Positions 60,585 to 64,000 of a DNA stretch of 64,000 bases are shown piece after piece. Positions within the stretch are counted from its first letter, which is position 1. Each line of letters starts with the position of its first letter. Under the pieces are notes generated by a model. That model was not told the DNA's origin, ran no database searches, and was given only the letters and a program-made list of their open reading frames with translations. Source of the DNA: Paracoccaceae bacterium (lineage in GTDB: Bacteria > Pseudomonadota > Alphaproteobacteria > Rhodobacterales > Rhodobacteraceae); the NCBI GenBank assembly GCA_014872815.1, contig WKFK01000011.1, forward strand, positions 341,929-405,928. Direction: 5' to 3'. The translations under genes and the position numbers were made by a program.

Positions 60585-61649
60585 ATGGATAGCTTGCCCG
60601 AGATTTACGCCGCCCGCGTGGCTGACGGAACCCTGCACGCCGACGACGCCCAAGTCGCGGTGCTGCCGGAATTTGAACGCATCCGCAGTGATCTGGCCAA
60701 GCCCGTGAAGAAAAGCTGGTTCCGCAAATCCACGCCAGAACCCGTAAAGGGCCTCTATCTTTGGGGCGGTGTTGGACGTGGCAAATCCATGCTGATGGAC
60801 CTATTTGTCGACAGCCTCGGCGTGCCGGTACGCCGTGTACATTTCCACGCTTTCATGCAGGAAATCCACGAGGCGATGCACAAGGCCCGTGCCGAAGGTG
60901 TTGAAGACACCGTACAACCCGTCGCCAAGGCTGTGGCAGACAGCGTGCGCGTGCTGGCCTTTGATGAAATGCAGATCACCGACATCACAGATGCGATGAT
61001 TGTCGGCCGCCTATTTGAGCAACTGTTTGAGGCGGGCGTGGTGATTGTCACCACCTCCAACCGCATCCCGGATGACCTTTACAAAAACGGCCTCAACCGC
61101 CAGCTTTTCCTGCCCTTTATCGCCCTGATCAAAGAGCAGATGCGGGTCTGGGAAATGGTCAGCCCAACCGATTACCGCCAAAACCGCCTCGCCGGAAATC
61201 AAGTCTACTTTGTGCAGGCCGGATCTGAAGCCCGCGCACAAATCCGCGCCATCTGGGACGACCTTACCGGCGGTACCGCCGAGCCGCTTGTGCTCACCGT
61301 GAAGGGCCGCGAGGTCACCCTGCCCGCCTACCGCAACGGCATCGGCCGCGCGAGCTTCTTTGACCTCTGCGGCAAGATGCTTGGCCCCGGCGACTACCTC
61401 GCCATCGCCAACGCGGTGAAAGTGCTGATCTTGGAAGACATCCCCACCCTCAGCCGCAACAACTTCAACGAAGCCAAGCGCTTCGTGACCCTGATCGACG
61501 CGCTCTATGAAGCCAAAGTCCGCCTGATCTGCTCTGCCGCAGCTGAGCCAGAAATGCTTTATCTGGAGGGCGAAGGCATCTTTGAATTTGAACGCACCGC
61601 CTCCCGACTGCGAGAAATGCAGGACGCCGATTGGGGCAAAGAGCCTTAG
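60585..61649 (+). CDS. zapE: ZapE/AFG1-family ATPase
   Basis: A 354-residue AAA-type ATPase linked to FtsZ-ring function in E. coli and to mitochondrial AFG1/LACE1. Walker A is GGVGRGKSMLMDLFVDS near residue 60 and Walker B VLAFDEMQITDITDAMIVGR near 122. YLWGGVG and TTSNRIPDDLYKNGLNRQLF are family signatures. ATG 60585 follows AAGGGG. It is monocistronic. Confidence 0.92.
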   Translation: MDSLPEIYAARVADGTLHADDAQVAVLPEFERIRSDLAKPVKKSWFRKSTPEPVKGLYLWGGVGRGKSMLMDLFVDSLGVPVRRVHFHAFMQEIHEAMHKARAEGVEDTVQPVAKAVADSVRVLAFDEMQITDITDAMIVGRLFEQLFEAGVVIVTTSNRIPDDLYKNGLNRQLFLPFIALIKEQMRVWEMVSPTDYRQNRLAGNQVYFVQAGSEARAQIRAIWDDLTGGTAEPLVLTVKGREVTLPAYRNGIGRASFFDLCGKMLGPGDYLAIANAVKVLILEDIPTLSRNNFNEAKRFVTLIDALYEAKVRLICSAAAEPEMLYLEGEGIFEFERTASRLREMQDADWGKEP

Positions 61650-61778
61650 ATCGGGACTCTCGAAAACACATAAAGGTGTATGATAGCGTTCTCCTTCGAG
61701 CTATTTCTGTGCTAAATCCGACTAGCTCTGCTCCGGAACGCAGACCCCAAAAAAACCTACTACAGAAAAGAGCAGGAC

Positions 61779-62516
61779 ATGCGGAAAATTATCCAGAGGT
61801 CTTTGAACAAATATTGTCGCTGGCGCATTGGTCAGACCTTGCCTGGGGTTTTAGACGATTTGGATGCCTACAAGAAAAAGTCCAACACCACTGGCACGCA
61901 GTGGATAACGCTTTGGATGTCCGTGAAATCAATTCTCAAGCACCGCCCCGAAGAGATTCTGGAATCTGGAACCGGGTCTTCCACTATGGTTCTCGCCGCC
62001 ACAGTCCAAAAGTTAAAAGCCGAAAACCCGAATTACAACGGTCGCGTGACAAGCATGGAAAGCGTGGGGGCTTGGCATGAAATTGCATCAAAAAACTTGC
62101 CTGAAAAATACAGGGCAGAAGTAGAAATCATTCTTGGACCAAGAGAAAAATTCGAAATGGGTTTTTTTCGAGGCTACTCTCACTCCAACATTCCCAACCG
62201 GAACTATGGTTTTATTTTGCTTGATGCCCCTGCCTATGACGACGAAAACGGCCTGTCCTTTTGTGCAGATGTTTTCAAAATTATGGACTTCGTGCAAAAT
62301 GACACGCTCCATGGTGTCTCAGACGGCCGCGCCTCTTCTGTCTTTGTCTTGCAAACCCTCTATGGGCCAACGGTCGCACGCTACTATCACAGCCTTTATG
62401 CAGCCTCGTTCTCCATACCAAGAATTGACTTTAGAGATCGCAAAAACAACACGCCGAAGGACTGGCGTTGTACGCCGAATGGTCGATTGGTCTACAAGAA
62501 GTTTCGCAAGCACTGA
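61779..62516 (+). CDS. AT-rich hypothetical gene, SAM-methyltransferase-like
   Basis: A 245-residue protein with a class I SAM motif I-like stretch EEILESGTGSSTMVLAATVQ near residue 57, followed by RVTSMESVGAWHEIASKNLP (acidic residue after strand 2) and GFILLDAPAYDDENG near 142. This fits a methyltransferase-like fold of the kind seen in surface-glycan loci, without proof. Base composition is low (the line from 62101 is about 37% G+C), unlike zapE and the acyltransferase. It lies between zapE and tRNA-Trp. AGAGCAGGAC precedes ATG 61779. Confidence 0.6.
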   Translation: MRKIIQRSLNKYCRWRIGQTLPGVLDDLDAYKKKSNTTGTQWITLWMSVKSILKHRPEEILESGTGSSTMVLAATVQKLKAENPNYNGRVTSMESVGAWHEIASKNLPEKYRAEVEIILGPREKFEMGFFRGYSHSNIPNRNYGFILLDAPAYDDENGLSFCADVFKIMDFVQNDTLHGVSDGRASSVFVLQTLYGPTVARYYHSLYAASFSIPRIDFRDRKNNTPKDWRCTPNGRLVYKKFRKH

Positions 62517-62572
62517 TGCAGCAATCAAAAGCCCCGGAAGGCGCTCTGCGACGCATCCAAATCTTTGAAAAA

Positions 62573-62648
62573 TGGCAGGGGCACCAGGGCTCGAACCCGG
62601 GACCTACGGTTTTGGAGACCGTCGCTCTACCAACTGAGCTATACCCCT
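62573..62648 (-). tRNA. tRNA-Trp (anticodon CCA)
   Basis: A 76-base tRNA on the - strand, 5' end at 62648. The acceptor stem pairs AGGGGTA with TGCCCCT. The anticodon arm is ACGGT-CTCCAAA-ACCGT, anticodon CCA. T-arm GGTTCGAGCC is present. Discriminator G and a genome-encoded CCA (62573-62575) complete it. Confidence 0.95.
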
Positions 62649-62773
62649 AACGTGGGGTGTTCGTAAGGCACCACCGCGCCGGTGGCAAGGGGTAAAACGC
62701 GCAAAAATCGCAAGACTGGCCAGCTTTGAATTGCCCCTGTATGAGAGGTGCGCACTCAAGAGGTTTGGACCCC

Positions 62774-63505
62774 ATGTCGCTGAAGCAATCGCTCAATCGT
62801 TTGCGCAAAAAAATCGCCGATAGCCCGCGTGTGAACCGCGCGGTGGAAGGCATGTTTGCCGCCTATGTGCGATTCGCCTTCAAGACCTCCCGGTTTGAGC
62901 GCACCGGCTGTGAAGACCTCGACGCCTGCTTGGCGCGTGGCGAAGCCGTGATCACCACCGTGTGGCACCAACGCCTGATTCTCGGCCCCTATATGGTCAA
63001 CGCCCCCAAAGGCACCCGCGTGGTCTCGCTCACCTCTGCCGCCCGTGCCGGTCGGCTGGCCGGGCAAATTCTTGTGCGCCTGGGCTGGGAGACCATCCCG
63101 ATGTCCAGTCACCAACGCCACGTGACCTTGTCCCGCGAGGTGCTCAAACGCCACCGCGAAGGTTGCTCCCTGGGCGTCGTGCCCGACGGCCCCCGCGGCC
63201 CGGCTCGCGTCGCCTCCACCGTGCCGCTCATCTGGGCGCGCTCCACCGGTGCCCGCGTCTTCACCTTGGCCTTTGCCCAAAAACGCGTGCTGCGCCTACC
63301 AACATGGGACAAACAGATGCTGCCCCTGCCGTTTACACGGGGCGTCATCACCTGTCAGGAATGGACCGACGACGTCCCGCGCAAGCCCACAGAGGATGAA
63401 ACCGAAGCCCTGCGACTGAGCCTGCAAAAGTCGCTCGACGAAATCACCGATGCGGCAGATGCGGCACTTGGAAAGCCTTCTGAGAATCCCACCCCCCCTG
63501 CCTAG
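62774..63505 (+). CDS. DUF374 lysophospholipid acyltransferase-family protein
   Basis: A 243-residue membrane-associated acyltransferase-like protein. Motif I appears as ITTVWHQRLILGPYM near residue 64 and the second as SLGVVPDGPRGPARVASTVP near 133, the order seen in DUF374/LPLAT proteins that may acylate lipid A precursors. ATG 62774 has AAGAGG 10 bases upstream. It is followed by an AT-rich gap. Confidence 0.82.
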   Translation: MSLKQSLNRLRKKIADSPRVNRAVEGMFAAYVRFAFKTSRFERTGCEDLDACLARGEAVITTVWHQRLILGPYMVNAPKGTRVVSLTSAARAGRLAGQILVRLGWETIPMSSHQRHVTLSREVLKRHREGCSLGVVPDGPRGPARVASTVPLIWARSTGARVFTLAFAQKRVLRLPTWDKQMLPLPFTRGVITCQEWTDDVPRKPTEDETEALRLSLQKSLDEITDAADAALGKPSENPTPPA

Positions 63506-63590
63506 TCCCATGTAGCACCGATTGGCGCCCCAGCATCGCCCTCGACGTCCTTTTTCAGGGCGAAGAGGGGCGAAGTGCGCTAGGCGATGT

Positions 63591-63827
63591 TCAGATTTCT
63601 CCACCGCCCGAGGTATCATATCCCGGACTGTGCGTTCGTCCATCGTCAACCCTACTTTCGTAGCCGGATTGTTTTGGTTCTGAATTGTATGAAAACGATA
63701 CAAGACCCAACAAGAATAATACTAAAGCTACAAAACAGAGCCACCAAGACCCAGAAAAGTGAAAGGCAATCCCGCCAATTGTCGGGCCAAGGAGAGTTAT
63801 CGCGACTTTGGGACAAAGTCTTTTCAT
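63591..63827 (-). CDS. small AT-rich membrane protein
   Basis: A 78-residue hypothetical with one or two membrane segments: KVAITLLGPTIGGIAFHFSG and SWWLCFVALVLFLLGLVSFS. I use ATG 63827; an upstream in-frame start at 63863 would add 12 residues. The nucleotide composition is low in G+C. No function is known and coding status is uncertain. Confidence 0.4.
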   Translation of the reverse strand: MKRLCPKVAITLLGPTIGGIAFHFSGSWWLCFVALVLFLLGLVSFSYNSEPKQSGYESRVDDGRTHSPGYDTSGGGEI

Positions 63828-63922
63828 GAGAAAAAAACTATCCTCTCTAAAATCGAAAGTCACACGAACTCTGTTTAGATTGCCACAATGGTCTCACCAA
63901 GGCTCCCCCGCTTTCTTAAAGC

Positions 63923-63946
63923 AAAAAGGCCGCCCATTGGGCGGCC
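63923..63946 (-). terminator. intrinsic terminator read on the - strand
   Basis: GGCCGCCC (63928-63935), ATT, GGGCGGCC (63939-63946). On the - strand the stem is followed by a T run (63923-63927 is AAAAA). It implies a - strand transcript ending here. Confidence 0.75.
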
Positions 63947-63983
63947 CTTCCGTAGTCTGAACCGAGGAGGCTTTCGGGAGCTT

Positions 63984-64000
63984 TCAAGCGGACTTGAAAG
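63984..64000 (-). CDS. possible C-terminus of a - strand gene beyond the window
   Basis: On the - strand the frame FKSA ends at TGA (63984-63986), 37 bases before the - strand terminator. The gene would lie mostly to the right of the window. Family cannot be assigned. Confidence 0.3.

Noticed and set aside
62273..62648. secE-nusG next to tRNA-Trp
   Set aside because: I looked for these genes because the order is common in alphaproteobacteria, but the adjacent gene on the expected side is the AT-rich methyltransferase-like gene.

Overview
The window looks like a chromosomal segment of an alphaproteobacterium of the order Rhodobacterales (Roseobacter group). The case rests on gene content and control sites. 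There is a MipZ division-site ATPase, a DUF2794 protein, a DUF2783 protein, a cysteine-free L31, an imuB preceded by an alphaproteobacterial LexA box (GTTC-N7-GTTC), and a membrane-bound ferritin gene mbfA preceded by an Irr/ICE-type palindrome. By eye the base composition is about 60% G+C, with AT-rich patches at about 5.9-7.7 kb, 61.7-62.5 kb and 63.6-63.9 kb. No rRNA, CRISPR array, integrase or transposase was seen.

Layout. 0-6 kb is a translation block: rimM-trmD, then rplS-rpmE, with a GH25 lysozyme lipoprotein, a Sel1 protein and a MarR/membrane-protein pair between. 5.9-7.7 kb is an AT-rich two-gene island of unknown function. 7.9-14.6 kb holds transporters, small enzymes, a trans-sulfuration PLP enzyme, an RluE-type pseudouridine synthase and mipZ. 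14.6-29 kb is an aromatic-acid region: marR, hmgA, an MBL hydrolase, fahA, a RibD-C reductase, a DUF2059 protein, a second MBL protein, an FAD monooxygenase with a 68-residue DUF2783 partner (MhaAB-like), maiA, an HpaR-type regulator and a five-gene branched-chain-type ABC importer. The parts make a plausible funnel from a hydroxyphenylacetate to homogentisate and on to fumarate plus acetoacetate.

29-42 kb carries a DUF3095 protein, an MFS carrier, asd, a DUF4139 protein, an overlapping aminopeptidase-NlpC/P60-agmatinase operon, a GNAT protein, DUF2794 and imuB. 42-52 kb has a cytochrome c', an I78 inhibitor-like lipoprotein, glutathione-dependent formaldehyde dehydrogenase (with fghA 7 kb away), a VWA protein, an orphan ATPase, a MarR/multicopper-oxidase pair, a TetR regulator, mbfA and an AEC carrier. 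52-64 kb has a serine hydrolase, two ArsR regulators (one coupled to an SRPBCC protein), a large secreted Sel1 protein, an EamA-HAD-cyclodeaminase run, an MFS carrier, zapE, an AT-rich methyltransferase-like gene, tRNA-Trp and a lysophospholipid acyltransferase.

Regulation is unusually readable. Palindromic operator candidates lie at seven regulator or target promoters, along with one SOS box and one Irr box. Two families of dispersed intergenic repeats sit at gene 3' ends. The least explained parts are the island at 5.9-7.7 kb, the AT-rich genes around tRNA-Trp, a possible terminated small RNA at 39.8-40.0 kb, and a four-helix protein at 34.8 kb that resembles a histidine phosphotransfer domain lacking its histidine.
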